The position numbers and the translations under genes are program-made. The notes below the pieces were generated by a model, which saw only the letters and a program-made list of their open reading frames with translations, did not search any database and was not told the origin of the DNA. Below, in pieces: positions 37,001-47,985 of a stretch of DNA of 64,000 bases. The stretch comes from Gracilaria domingensis (lineage: Eukaryota; Rhodophyta; Florideophyceae; Gracilariales; Gracilariaceae), in assembly GCA_022539475.1 (NCBI GenBank), contig VCMS01000059.1, positions 124,001-188,000 on the forward strand. The letters run 5' to 3'. Each line of letters starts with the position of its first letter. The first letter of the stretch is position 1.

Positions 37001-38920
37001 ACGAGGAAGCACGGTATCTCCAGATCATCGACTGGCGCAGCTTCAGCCGCTGTTTCCAAGCGGGACAGTGCATCAGCCTGAGTGTTCAGGAGTCCTTTCT
37101 TGTAACGGATTTCGAAGTCGAATTCCGACAAGCGAAGTCTCCACCGCATCAAGCGGCCAGATGGCTCTGCTATAGAGAGTAGCCAGCGTAATGCCGAATG
37201 ATCGGTATGGACAATGAAGCGGGTCCCCATAAGATAGGGCCGCAGTGTCTGTAACGCCCAGACAACTGCCAAGCACTCCTTCTCGGATACCGAGTAATTC
37301 CTCTCGTGAACGTTGAGGCTCCTTGACCAATACCCAATTGGCAATCGCTCGCCATCATTGGTGGTCTGGAATAGGGCACAGCCGACTTGGTAGTCGCTCG
37401 CATCCGTATCTACTGCATATGGCAGACCAGCCCTAGGCAGGGATAAAACAGGTGGCGATGTCACCGCGTCCACGAGCGACGAGAAAGCCGCGACCTTGCG
37501 GTCATCAAATTCTTCCAGGTCGACTGGCTGGCCTTTGCGAAGAAGCTCGTTCAGAGGTGCAGCGATATCCGCGAAGTTCGGAATGAAGCGGCGATACACA
37601 TTGCACAAGCCGAGAAAAGATCGGAGTTCCGTCTGCGTCCTCGGATGCCTAGCCTCTTTGAGGGATTTCACGCGTACTTCGTCAATCGAAAGCCGTCCCG
37701 GACGGATAACATGGCCGAGATACCTGACGGTTTCGGTAAAGAACTCACACTTCTTGAGCTTGAGCGTAATGCCTGCATCGCGTAGGACTCGCATCACATC
37801 CCGTACGTGGGTCAAGTGCTCATCCAGGTTGCTGGAGTAGACAATGATGTCATCCAGGTATACCAGGCAAGTCTTCTACTTAAAGCGGGCTAGCAAAATA
37901 TCCACAGCTCGTTGAAAAGTGGCTGGCGCGTTCGTTAACCCAAAGGGCATCCGATTGAATCGGTACAATCCTTCATGACAAACGAAGGCTGTCTTGTCAC
38001 GATCCTCAGCCCTCACGGGTACTTGCCAATAGCCCCAATTCGCGTCTAGGGTTGTGAACACTTTCGCGTCGCCCAATGAATCGATGCATTCATCCATTCG
38101 TGGGATAGGATACACATCCTTGACCGTAGCCGCGTTTAGCTTGCGGTAATCGATGCAAAATCGCCAAGACCCATCAGCTTTGGGCGCGAGCACCACCGGC
38201 GATGCCCAAGGTGACTGAGCCGGCTCGATAACTCCAGCGCGGAGCATCTTCTCAACTTGAGCTTTCTCCTCCTGCCGAGCTGTCGGTCCTGCCCTGTAAG
38301 GGTGCTGTGAAATGGGCCGATTATTCGGTAGCAAATCAATCCGATGTTCGGTAATACCAATCTTACCCAGAGTGCCATCCCACATGGGCGTGAACTCCTC
38401 AAGCATGTGCCGCAATTTATCGCGGTGAGTCTCTGGGACATGTTCAAGATCCAGAGACTCCAGTTCCTGTACTGCCTTATCCTTCGTGTCAGCAGCACTC
38501 AGGTCCGTATCATTACTGTCCGACGAGGTCGGCATTGCCTCCTTCGACAGGCTGCGGTTATTTGCATCCGACGAAGTCGGCGTAGCATCTTCCGACGAAC
38601 TGTTCGGTCCAGTCGTTTCGGAATTGTTCCGTTCCGCCTCCCCCTCCTCAGCTTCGAGGATTCCGAGAACCTCGGCAATAGAAACCTGAGTAGGCACTAT
38701 AGCCGCAGGATGCGGAAGCAACGAACCAATAACTTGGCTCCTAACCAACCGTTGAGAAAAACGGCTGAAGTTCGCAACCAGCACCTGAAAAGGCTTCTCG
38801 GGTTCGACGAAAACAATCCCATTAGCGAGGGCAAGCTGATGCTTCTCCTGTAACGCAGGCAACGGTTGTACCGTTTGTAAGCCACATTGTGGGGAGGTCA
38901 CAGTAACCCAGACCTGTGAT
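34099..38920 (-). pseudogene. Pol of element B with one nonsense codon: RT, RNase H, integrase, linker, chromodomain
   Basis: One frame from the protease junction to 34099, interrupted by TAG at 37876-37878, just before the RT active site YLDDIIV. The 3' part alone is over 1,200 codons. Motifs: SPVVLAPKADGSWRFCIDY, VDTDASDYQVGC, NTQADALSRL, integrase FVAIDLLGEF, SDNGPQF and NGQVERFNRTM. As in element A, a disordered linker of about 420 residues lies between integrase and the C-terminal chromodomain (EYVIDRLISHGY, YRVRWYGYASSEDTHEPIEHL). The stop could be a single G-to-A change. If it is real, the element cannot make integrase by itself. Confidence 0.9.
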
Positions 38921-39623
38921 TCGGCGGGATGGAAATGGGCCGAGCTACTCGGAGCTTTGTAGACTTCCGTTCATCGGCTGTAGGCTTCTGCGCAGCAGGC
39001 AATGGCACTTGCTTCTTCAGAGCCCTTCTAAGGGGTCGCCGAACGATCGGTACAGTAGTCCCATCTTCCATCTCGATGGTTCGCTTCCGCGGTCGAATTG
39101 CATCGACGAAGCGGTCACAGAAGTCGCAGCCGAGGATAACCGGCGCAGCGAGTTGCTTGCAAACCAAGAAATCGAGCTTCGCCACGTAGCGGCCAAGCCT
39201 GACGAGCAGGTCTATTACTCCCACAGTCGAAAGTGGCCGATTGTTCGCATCCGCTATATCAATCTGCGGCGCCGCACGAACGCGAGACCGCAAGTGCGGC
39301 GGAATCATAGACTCAACCAAAAAGTTTGGCCCAGCTCCTGTATCGAGCACGGACAACTGCCGAACCATGTACTGGTCGGAAACACCTAGGTCGGCGTAAA
39401 CTTTGTAGTTACGTTTCGCCATGACCAGGACTCTATCCGGGAACCGGCTGTTCTTAGACCGTATCCACGGGCGACGCAAGACACCAAGGTGCTCAGAGTC
39501 CACGTCTGTAGTGGCCAGTTTCCTCGAAAGGATTGTGACCGGGGAGCGAGGCTTCGCAGCCTCAGGCGCACTAAACCCCGTCGCTGAGGGCGCCTCTCCA
39601 TTGCTGGAGGCTCCCTTGCTCAG
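38898..39623 (-). pseudogene. Aspartic protease region of element B
   Basis: Frame -1 relative to the end of gag. It is open from the slip site (39623-39629, GAAAAAC before TGA) and shows the retropepsin motif LDTGAGPNF and PVILGCDF. Near 38922 a single missing base relative to element A shifts the frame to a stop at 38898-38900 and cuts it from RT. After the slip site, GCCTCCA-GCAA-TGGAGAGGC can fold, at the same place as the stem-loop in element A. Confidence 0.85.
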
Positions 39624-41626
39624 TTTTTCTGAGCGTCGCCGCCAATCTGCGGAGGTTGCGGTTCCGCAGGGGCGGCTACAGTTCCACCATTCGATGGCAC
39701 CGTTTCCTGGTTTCCAGGCTGAGTCTCCGCCTTCGCACGAAGGTACGATTTGTCGGGAACACGTTCCCGCTCGGCGGGCGTCAACGACTCATACTGAGGC
39801 ACTATCTTCGCCATATCCCGTATGGGCATTAAGCAATTCGGAGCGATGTGCCCTGGCCTGTAACAGGTATGACAAATAAGGTGACGAAGAAGATCCGCGT
39901 TGGGCGGCCGGCGCTCCTGTCGAGGAGGATACGGGTCCCTCCATCCAGGGCGTTGGCTTCGATATCCGCCAGAGTGCGGCACGGGCAATGCCGGGACTTG
40001 ACGTCCGGCGTACAGAGCGGGGTCTGCATCCACTGTAGACTGCTCCGTCGTCGACGGCAATTCCGAACTCGGCATTGAACCATCGTCCTGTAACAGGTGC
40101 AGGTTATCATAACCCCCTTGAACAGAACCTCGCGAATGAGGCAGTGAGGAGTCTCGGCCTTCTACATGAAGGAGTCGGCGCGTGCGCGCCTTGATGCCAG
40201 TGCGTGCTCGAGCTGCATCTCCCTCCGCTTGGGCAAATTGAACGAGTCCAGATAGGTAATCCGGCGTTTGTTCTCCCGATAATGGGCTACCAACGTCCGA
40301 ATTGATCGGTCCAGTCCATCAACAAACATCGTACACCGCTCGGCTGCGGAGAACACGTTGCACATCTGTGGAAAGCCTTATTGAGGCGGGTCGAATAAAC
40401 GGTTTCCGACTCTTCGGCTCCTTGCTTCGTGTCTCGTAGCGCGAGTATGGCACCTTGTATCGCATTGCCTGTCGCGTAAGAGCGCAGGAGATATTGTACC
40501 GCTTCCGGCCAGCACGTAACTCCTCCTTCGGAGGCGCGAGACGACCCACGAACCGAATTGAATTGATCTTCGGCTACACCCGTCAAAAAGTACGGCAGCG
40601 CGATGTAGGCCTGTGCCTCACTCATCCGAAGTACATCGGCTTCCGCTACGAAGCGGCTAAGAAAATCCAAGACCAGAATTGGATCTTCCCCAGAGAACTT
40701 GTGGGGCTTTAGCGTGAGCTCCATTTGTCGGAGATGATTTCGCACTTTGCCAGTCCCACGTGGGGTCCTCTGTGGCGTCGTGTCATCAAGCCGATAATAT
40801 CGGTAAGATAGCAGCTTCCGATACAGTAAGTTTGTCGGCTTCAACTCCTTCAATCCGAGGTGTCTCCGTCCTTTGTACGGCCTCGTGCAACGCCAGAAGT
40901 GGCTTCAGTAGCCCGCGAACGGGATGCACGATAGCGAGAGCGCTCTTCCGCGCTGTCCGAAGAGTCGGTAGACGATCCCTTTTTGGGGCCCTCCTCATCA
41001 GAAGAGGATGAAGAAGACGAGTCAGACTCAACCTTGACCTTCTTCTTTGCCGGACGATCCCGGGAACGGCGCGAGTGCTGAGAACCCTCAGAAACCGGGG
41101 CTCCCGGCGCAACAGCATCAGATACGATGATTTGCTCGACCGTCTCCAGACGGGTAGCCAGGCGGTCCAGGCGTGCGGCAGCCTGCTCGTGCAGACCAGC
41201 CGACACCTGTCGGTGTTCCATAATCTGGTTGACATCAGACCGTAAAACACGGACGTCGCTCGAAACATCCCGGACACCGGCTTCATCGAGCCGTTGCCGG
41301 AGCTTCGTAATATCCCGGATGAGGCCCACTTGGGAGTTCTGCAGGATGCGAACCTGAGCCTCTAATTCACGGAGGGTATACTCGTCGGACCGCGACGACA
41401 TAACGTCAACCGCTGCGGCGGCATCAGCCGCAGGTGCGGTTTCAGTTGGCCCACGAGTGGGTGGGGTCCCGTTATCAGAACGGCGGCCCCGGGAAGCCGG
41501 TTTCGGGTCGCCATTGCCTGGGACCTCCAGTGCGTCCTTCGGCAACGGAGGCAAACTTGCCGGCAAGCCGGACGAACCGGGCACAGAAGCGGCACGTGGC
41601 GCGCCACTCCTGCGACGGGAGGACAT
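39620..41626 (-). pseudogene. Gag of element B, frameshifted
   Basis: Starts with ATG at 41626 and is split over several frames: 40850-41626, 40287-40853, about 40162-40365 and 39620-40075. Compared with element A the breaks are near 40860, 40360 and 40200, each a small indel. Conserved core pieces remain (EDPILVLDFLSRFVAEADVL; VRGSSRASEGGVTCWPEAVQ), as does the CCHC knuckle CHTCYRPGHIAPNC. The gene ends CAG AAA AAC TGA. Either decayed or affected by sequencing errors; the second possibility matters because the LTRs are almost identical. Confidence 0.85.
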
Positions 41627-41769
41627 CGTTCACCGACACAGTCGGCCAATGGGCAACCAAAACAACTTCCGAAAACGGACAATGAGAGAACCGTAAGAAC
41701 GGATATTCCCAACTATCTGGGCTCTAATCAAACGAACCAGCTCCAACGATTGTTGGCCAATAAAGCCGA

Positions 41770-41787
41770 TTCTAAGTCGGGAGACCA
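41770..41787 (-). other. Candidate primer-binding site of element B
   Basis: On the minus strand TGGTCTCCCGACTTAGAA begins three bases after the 5' LTR. Identical to the site in element A, with divergence starting right after it. Confidence 0.6.
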
Positions 41788-41790
41788 GTT

Positions 41791-42647
41791 TGTGGTGCAA
41801 AACCCTTGACGGGAAAACAGCAAACCGCGTCGCGGACGAGCACCTCAGGGTGTTCAGGCCCTGCTCCCTGTGAAGGGCAGTCGAGCGGCAGAACCCTCCG
41901 ATAGGGCCAACACGAGCCGGGTGTAAATCCGGGTGGCCCCGATCTGGGCGTGCAGTCGGAGGTAGAAGGGGTAGAATCGGCGTAGGTATCCGGATGGTTC
42001 CGGCGAGCCACAGCGAGTGGGGGTATCCAGCCCAACGGTATGGGACGACAAAAGATCAACAAACGAGCCGCACTGCGGGGCACTGACTCGCGATAAGCGG
42101 GAAAACTCCCGAGACAAATAAAACAAACCTACAATGTAGGGCAGAGTAGCGAAAGCCGTAAGACGGAAATGAAAACAATAAAATAGATAAGAAAAGTGCC
42201 GTGACGACGGATTAGTACTCCTCAGGGACGGAGGTTGGTTGATCAGCCCGGAATTGCGGCGGTATTCCCCAGGATGGGGCTGGTGACCGTGCGCAAGCGG
42301 CAAGAAGATCAGAGCCAAAGGCCTCGTTGAGGTTTACTTCCCGTACAGTGGCGGCAAGTGCCGCCACTTATATACGGCACTTGAAAATATCAATTAAAAT
42401 ATCTAACTATCCGGCGCTGCCGGCCAATACACTACAGGTGTGCAACCGTGGCAGGCTTGCCACGGCGCACCCGCTATCGGGTCAACTTGGCACACGTGTG
42501 CAGAAATACTACCCTTCCTAGGCATAACCCAAAATAGGGCACTACCCCAGTAGCCTCTCATAACCTGAGGTGTCGAAGCCGATGACGGATCAACAAACTA
42601 TGAAAAGCACCTCAGTGCATCCCCACAAAAGGGCGTTTTGCTCTACA
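41791..42647 (-). repeat. 5' LTR of element B (right copy)
   Basis: 857 bp, almost identical to 30901-31757. On the minus strand transcription would enter the leader at 41790 and gag at 41626. Confidence 0.95.
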
Positions 42648-43110
42648 GTTTGGGGAGCAATTTTGTTATATAGACTATCTGAAATAATGTTTTTGGATGG
42701 AAAGCAGAATTCGGAGAAGTATTGTGAGACGGGGAAGATTGATTTGCTTTCTGTTGTTGCTGATACGTTTGGAGAAACTAATTTTTTTATCTTTCAACAG
42801 GATAACGCGCCGATGCATCCATTCCACTGCACTCATAATTGGTTGACTTCGAATCACGTCAGGATTCTGACCTGGCCCCCACGTTCGTCAAGTCTCAAAA
42901 TTGTTGAGAATGTGTGGGCCTATCTGGGTAGAAACGTGTAGATGGGTCACAGGACGTTTGAAAATGTTGAGGATCTAAAAAGTGCTATCTGCGAGGCTTG
43001 GGCGGCACTTTCGAACGATTATCTATTTAAACTATATATAATAGCATCAAGAGAAGATGCTTGGTTGTCATGGACAGCAAAGGTTTTGCTACAAAGTACT
43101 AAAGATAGCT
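42648..43110 (+). pseudogene. Tc1/mariner transposase C-terminal remnant
   Basis: The frame reads FIFQQDNAPMHPFHCTHNWL, then ILTWPPRSSSLKIVENVWAYL. This is the second Asp and the final acidic residue of the DD34E catalytic core; the usual WPSQSPDLNPIENLW block is altered. It continues past a TAG as RTFENVEDLKSAICEAWAAL. The N-terminal half and the inverted repeats are not visible; element B starts at its left edge. Inactive relic. Confidence 0.85.
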
Positions 43111-43738
43111 AGCTACGCAATAAAACTTTTCTTGTGCGCGTTAAATTTTTGCGCTCTTTATAGTAGACAAAACCTGTGTTTTATTGATATGTAGCTATAG
43201 ACTCCGTGTCGTACAAGTAACGCTTTTTGATCTGCAACGTCGTTGCTGTAGCTACAGATTGCCGTGTCTTTTATTGACGTGCAAAAACTACAATCGCTCA
43301 AACGCGTTTTTGGCGCTTCCCTGCGCTTTGAATTTCGCGGACTGTATCTTGAAGTAGACACTGCCGTAGGCGAAACAGAGCTCGGCTTCTTGCGCGGGAT
43401 TCGAAGAGATTTCGAAATAAACAGCACCCTTTTGAACCTCGGAAAGCATGGCCGGATAACAAGGCACAACTTCTCTTCGCAGCTGGCGGCTACTAGGGAA
43501 TAAACAGTTAACGGCTACTGGAATCCTGCGCACACAATTGGTTGCGCGGGGCTTGCATTGCCGTTGGCAACGAGCCCTCTCTCACGTCAGACGTTCAAAG
43601 GGTACAAAGTTAAGCCACCGTCGGCAACCTTTTGAAGCAACCGCGTCCTTCTCCACACACCACCAACCCACAGCCCTCGCGCCTTGTGGCGCCACCGCCC
43701 CTTTCGCTGCCTTTCCTAAGCTATTTCGTACTCGCCCC
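43111..43738. other. Intergenic region, leader of the coiled-coil gene
   Basis: Overlapping short frames on both strands (43158-43533) show no domain. The last 150 bp are C/T-rich and probably transcribed leader. Nothing else seen. Confidence 0.45.
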
Positions 43739-45100
43739 ATGCAGACGCTCGCGCCGTGCGAAGGACCACAAAGCCCAGTTCTTACAAGTCTTCGAGAAGT
43801 GCCCAAACGGCCTCGCCACTTCGTCTATTCGTCGTCTGCAGTCATGCCGGTTGCAGACACTGGTCTGGTTTCAGATGATAGTTTTGGAGGCACTTCTTCT
43901 GCAATGGAGGCGCCGGATTCATCACTTCCGCTAAAAAGCGAGTATGATGAATATGAGCATGTTCAACCGCCATCAGAAAACATCGCGGAGACTACAAAGG
44001 AGACACCGCAAGCACATTTTGAGGACGAAGCCGTAGAATCAGCGGGATACGAACCCCAACTAAATGATTCTCACCAATTTTCTCTGCAACCCGATACTCC
44101 CATGATTTCGCTGTCAACAACGACAGACACTAGTGAATCGCAGATTCCGGAAGATGCCCTCGAACAGGCAGAGCAAGATTTGAGTTTAAACGAGGCAGAC
44201 TTGCGTACACCTTTGACTTCAATTCCTCAGGCTCCAGCCTCTGATCTCGCGGCGTCACTCAATCCTCAGGAAGATGCTTGTTCAACATGTCAAGTTATGA
44301 GTAACGATAACGATCGACTCACTCGTCTCGTCGCACGCTTACGGATGCGGATTATTGAAATTCGAGCAACTTCACAAACCCATGGACAGCGTCTTCTACG
44401 AGCAGCATACCAGGATAGGATGCGTGATATGAACAATGAACATGCGCAGAAGACGGCCGAAATGCTCAACAAACAGAAGACCTGTTTCGAAGAAGAGCTC
44501 GAGGCTCTTGAGAAAGAGTCGCACGCCGCTATACACACACTTCACATTCAACTAGAACGGGAACGTATGGAAAAGGAGAGACTTAAACGCGCCTTCGAGA
44601 ACGAACGAGATGAAGCGATTGAGAAGACTAATATAACTATGCAAGCTGTGCAACGAAAAATGGCTCATTTGCATGCTAAGGTTATCCGGTTGGAACGAGA
44701 AAACGCTGTCCTTTCAGCCTCCCAGAAGGAAAAACAAGTAATGGTGGAAGTGTTGGCATCGGCTAGTGCTGCCAGAGATGTCGAACGTCGTGAAAGAGAA
44801 ATGATTTCAAAGGCTGAACAAGAGGAGCGAAATCGTAAGAATATGTTAATCGACAACATGCATGCCGAGATCAAACAGCTGCGTGCCCGCCTCTTTGAAG
44901 AGACTGAGTGCAGGAGAGCTCTGCTTAACAAGATAGAAGAAATGCACGACGAAAGGGAGGATGAGAAAGATAAGCATGCAGAAGATCTCGCCCACTGCAA
45001 GAAGCAATCAAAGAAAGAAAACGACCGTCTTGGACGCCTGTTTGCAAGCGTCATCCAGGATTTCGCCAATGTTCAATCTGACGTATCCACGAATGACTAG
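43739..45100 (+). CDS. Coiled-coil protein of unknown function
   Basis: 453 aa from the ATG at 43739; a second ATG at 43844 could also serve, and the frame is open upstream without an ATG. Residues 1-180 are acidic, Ser/Thr-rich and probably disordered. From about 200 to 435 the protein is an almost unbroken coiled coil full of Glu, Lys, Arg and Leu (for instance LEALEKESHAAIHTLHIQLE and LHAKVIRLERENAVLSA). A CSTC pair precedes it. The last part (RRALLNKIEEMHDE) faintly recalls the neck of C-terminal kinesins, but no motor domain follows. Likely a structural or scaffold protein; no family assigned. Confidence 0.65.
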   Translation: MQTLAPCEGPQSPVLTSLREVPKRPRHFVYSSSAVMPVADTGLVSDDSFGGTSSAMEAPDSSLPLKSEYDEYEHVQPPSENIAETTKETPQAHFEDEAVESAGYEPQLNDSHQFSLQPDTPMISLSTTTDTSESQIPEDALEQAEQDLSLNEADLRTPLTSIPQAPASDLAASLNPQEDACSTCQVMSNDNDRLTRLVARLRMRIIEIRATSQTHGQRLLRAAYQDRMRDMNNEHAQKTAEMLNKQKTCFEEELEALEKESHAAIHTLHIQLERERMEKERLKRAFENERDEAIEKTNITMQAVQRKMAHLHAKVIRLERENAVLSASQKEKQVMVEVLASASAARDVERREREMISKAEQEERNRKNMLIDNMHAEIKQLRARLFEETECRRALLNKIEEMHDEREDEKDKHAEDLAHCKKQSKKENDRLGRLFASVIQDFANVQSDVSTND

Positions 45101-45792
45101 CAATACTCGAAAGTTTTTTGAACGTTCTCACTCGAGGATTTTGGAAGTGGATAAGCTTTTGTTGAAATGAGTTTGTTGTGCTCATACGACGAAGCACTAG
45201 AGATGGACGAAGCGCCTGTAAATCAGTAGATTAGAGCTTAACAAGTCTGTGACGACTAGGTAACTTGTGTATAGACTTTCTGCCTTTGGAGCGCTCTTCC
45301 ACGGAGGATCCTAAACCGAGTTTTACGCTCCCAGCCGAAAACAGCACGAAATGGCCTTTAAGCATATATTCTTTTGGTCCTTGCTCGGCCCATGTAGAAC
45401 GTCCCATTTTTGTTTTGTTCATTAGAGACCCCTGTTCCAGAACACGACATGGCATTCTACTTGCGGGCTTTTGGGGCATATTCACCAAGATCACATCACG
45501 GTGTTCAATTCTTTTCCCGATGTGACACCCGAAAACACCAGTGGGGCCTATGTTGAAAGCGGAGACAAAACGAGCAGATCTTGAGTTTAATAACTGTATA
45601 CCCAAGGGTACACTGCTTTAGGTGATTGACACTCTGGATTCAGTCGTTGCGATCTCCGATGTGAATTTAGATAAAGGCAAAATCCCCCTGAGAGGTTTAC
45701 TGTGAAACGCATATTCCGGAGCGTTTGAAAGTGCTAAACCCAGTTTCCTATCGCGTGAAGCAATCATCAGTTCGAAGAAAGTGTAACTCAAA
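45101..45792. other. Intergenic region
   Basis: Frames at 45231-45605 (-) and 45265-45525 (+) overlap each other and match nothing I know. No repeat or RNA gene noticed. Confidence 0.45.
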
Positions 45793-47429
45793 ATGAGTGC
45801 CTATAAGGTTCCTTCATTTCAGACAGCAATTCTCTTGAACTATCAGCGACAGAAGCTCGGTGGCCCATTCACTCGGCTTCGAGCGTGTGCTCGTAGTGCA
45901 ACCGATACGGAAACTGTGAGCTCTCGAAAGGGCAAGCGGGAAGTAGACACGCCGCTCATCTCAACTCTTCACCAAGAGTCAAGCCGTGTGCGCGCCAATT
46001 TTTTCTGCCCCGGCCACAAGCAGGGAAGGAGATTGCATTCTTCTTGAGAAGTTAACGTACTCCAATGTTCTGAGAGCTGACCTTCCAGAATTGCCTGCTC
46101 TAGATAACCTCTTCGCCCCGGACGGAGTAATTGAAGATGCCCAGAGAAGGGCCGCAGATACTTTTACGAAGGATGGATCGCGAATATGGCAAACTCACTT
46201 CCTCGTGAACGGAACTACGTGCGGTATAGAAGCAGCTATTCTCGCGTGCTCAAGGCCTGGCAGAAAGGTGGTCTTACCTCGGAATGCCCATCAGTCTGCA
46301 GTGCATGCCTTGGTGTTATCTGGTGCAATACCAGTTTTGGGTAGCTCCTCGCTATGACTCAAAATATGATCTTGTACATGGCGTAAGCGCAGATGATGTT
46401 GCAGAAGCACTGGAGCAGCACATAGGCGAAGTGGATGCAGTGTTACTGGTTTCACCTACGTATCACGGAGTATGTTCTGATATTGAGGCAGTGGCAATGG
46501 TTACCCATGAATTTGGAGCCAGACTCATCGTAGACGAAGCTCATGGGGCCCACTTAGCCTTTCATACCCTCTTACCAAAGTCTGCAACCGACGAACATGC
46601 TGATATTGTCATTCAGAGTACTCACAAAACTTTAATGGCAATGTCGCAAGCGGCCATGATGCATGTTCGAAGATCATCAGTAGATGTGCGTAGAATCCGC
46701 ACTGCACTACAACTGGTCCAAAGCACAAGCCCAAACTATTTGCTGCTTGCGTCTTTAGATGGCACTCGTGCATTAATGGAGGAACAAGGAGAAGAGCTGA
46801 TGTTTCAAACTATTTGCCTTGCCCGGAATTGTGCAATACGAGTCGCAAATATAGAAGGATTCGAAGTATTAGGTATCAACGGGTCGGGTATGGGGAACAC
46901 CACATCTTTGCTTCATGACTTAGACCCTACTAGAGTTACAGTGCTGTTACCGACAGGAATACAAGGCTACGACCTTGATGAATACCTGATTGCTCACTTT
47001 GGTGTCTATGCTGAACTTCCATCCTTCCGCCATCTAACATTCGTATTCTCTCCCGGAAATACACAAAGAGAGGTTGACGTATTGGTATCAGCATTATCAG
47101 CGTATGAAATCCAAACCCACGCTACCAGCACTCCAAGGCTGATATCCAAAATGACCTGGAGCAGGAATGGTACAGCAGGCCGAACAAACGGGATAACTCC
47201 ACGCCAGGCGTTCTTTGCTGATTATGCGAAGGTGAGCATGCAAGAGGCTATCGGTTGCATCAGTGTCGAGACGCTTTGTCCTTATCCTCCCGGAATCCCC
47301 ATGATTGTTGCCGGGGAACGAATCTCTCGCGAAAGCGTCGATATTCTGCAAGCAATTTTGAAGGCGGGAGGTAGCATATCTGGAGCAAGTGATGAAACCC
47401 TTGCCTCAATTCGAGTCGTTGCCCAGTAG
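45793..47429 (+). pseudogene. Orn/Lys/Arg decarboxylase family gene with two +1 frameshifts
   Basis: The gene lies in three frames: 45793 to about 46029, 46031 to about 46336, and 46338 to 47429. The family sequence continues smoothly if one extra base is skipped near 46030 (GGAAGG-A-GAT) and one in a TTTT run at 46337. Motifs in order: STLHQ, FFCPGHKQGR, ADLPELPALDNLFAPDG, NGTTCGIEA, NAHQSAVHALVLSGA, VSPTYHGVCSD, VDEAHGAHLAFH, and STHKT, whose Lys binds pyridoxal phosphate. This is the fold type I bacterial/cyanobacterial group that makes cadaverine, putrescine or agmatine. The first 50 residues could be a transit peptide. No GT-AG intron explains the shifts. It is a pseudogene, or carries two sequencing errors. 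Confidence 0.8.
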
Positions 47430-47475
47430 TATAGAACCAACTTAAGATAACAAAGAAGGCACAAGATTGCTCCTG

Positions 47476-47985
47476 TTACAAAGCACTTACTTTATCAGCG
47501 GTTCCTCTCTTTTCATCCTTGTACGCAGACGCCCTCTGGTTTTCAGAGGGCTTTTCCACTTCGATGCCGCAGCTTCTGGCGGTAGTCATAATACATTTAC
47601 ACAATGCTTCCAAAGAGAGATGTGAAAGATGTATATCATCTTGTTTCAATTTGGCAATCTCATAAACGTGCTTGAGGCTAACAGATCCAACAACTTCATT
47701 CCCAGGATTTGAAGCCCCCTTGTTCACCCCCGCAGCTCTTTTCAAGAGATACGAGACAGGAGGAGAACGGATCTTGAACGAAGCGGACCTATCTGTATAT
47801 GCAGTGACCTTTGTGGTTAGCGGAGTTCCGTCAACGTAATGCGCAGTTGCAGCGTTGAAGTCCTTGCAGAATTGCATGATGTTCACTCCCATCTGTCCTA
47901 GGCGCGGACCGACTGGCGGTGCTGGGGCAGCCTTGCCAGCTGGCAATGTAAACTTTGAGACCTGCTTCACAACTCTTCGTGCCAT
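47476..47985 (-). CDS. MRPL11: Mitochondrial-type ribosomal protein uL11 (L11)
   Basis: 169 aa from the ATG at 47985. Typical L11 blocks: KFTLPAGKAAPAPPVGPRLG followed by QMGVNIMQFCKDFN, then KVTAYTDRSASFKIRSPPVS and a C-terminal SLEALCKCIMTTARSCGIEV. L11 forms the GTPase-associated stalk base of the large subunit. The N-terminus MARRVVKQVSK is short and basic as in mitochondrial versions; the last 24 residues are an extra charged tail. A nuclear gene for the plastid form is less likely but not excluded. It converges with the decarboxylase gene, 46 bp apart. Confidence 0.88.
   Translation of the reverse strand: MARRVVKQVSKFTLPAGKAAPAPPVGPRLGQMGVNIMQFCKDFNAATAHYVDGTPLTTKVTAYTDRSASFKIRSPPVSYLLKRAAGVNKGASNPGNEVVGSVSLKHVYEIAKLKQDDIHLSHLSLEALCKCIMTTARSCGIEVEKPSENQRASAYKDEKRGTADKVSAL

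Larger units (their letters stand above)
30901..42647 (-). mobile_element. LTR retrotransposon B: chromodomain Ty3/gypsy element with antisense ORF
   Basis: 11.7 kb in minus orientation with 857-bp LTRs that appear to differ at only one base (G/A at 31714 versus 42604). Same gene plan as element A but clearly another family. Coding damage: at least three frameshifts in gag, a one-base deletion between protease and RT near 38922, and a TAG in RT at 37876-37878 where element A has TGG. Antisense ORF intact. Flanks (CCTCT at left, GTTTG at right) show no target duplication. Confidence 0.92.

Noticed and set aside
30901-42647. Element B as a Ty1/copia element
   Set aside because: Domain order is RT, RNase H, integrase with a C-terminal chromodomain, which is Ty3/gypsy.
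43739-45100. Kinesin-14 heavy chain
   Set aside because: Only a weak neck-like end is present and no motor domain follows within the next kilobase.
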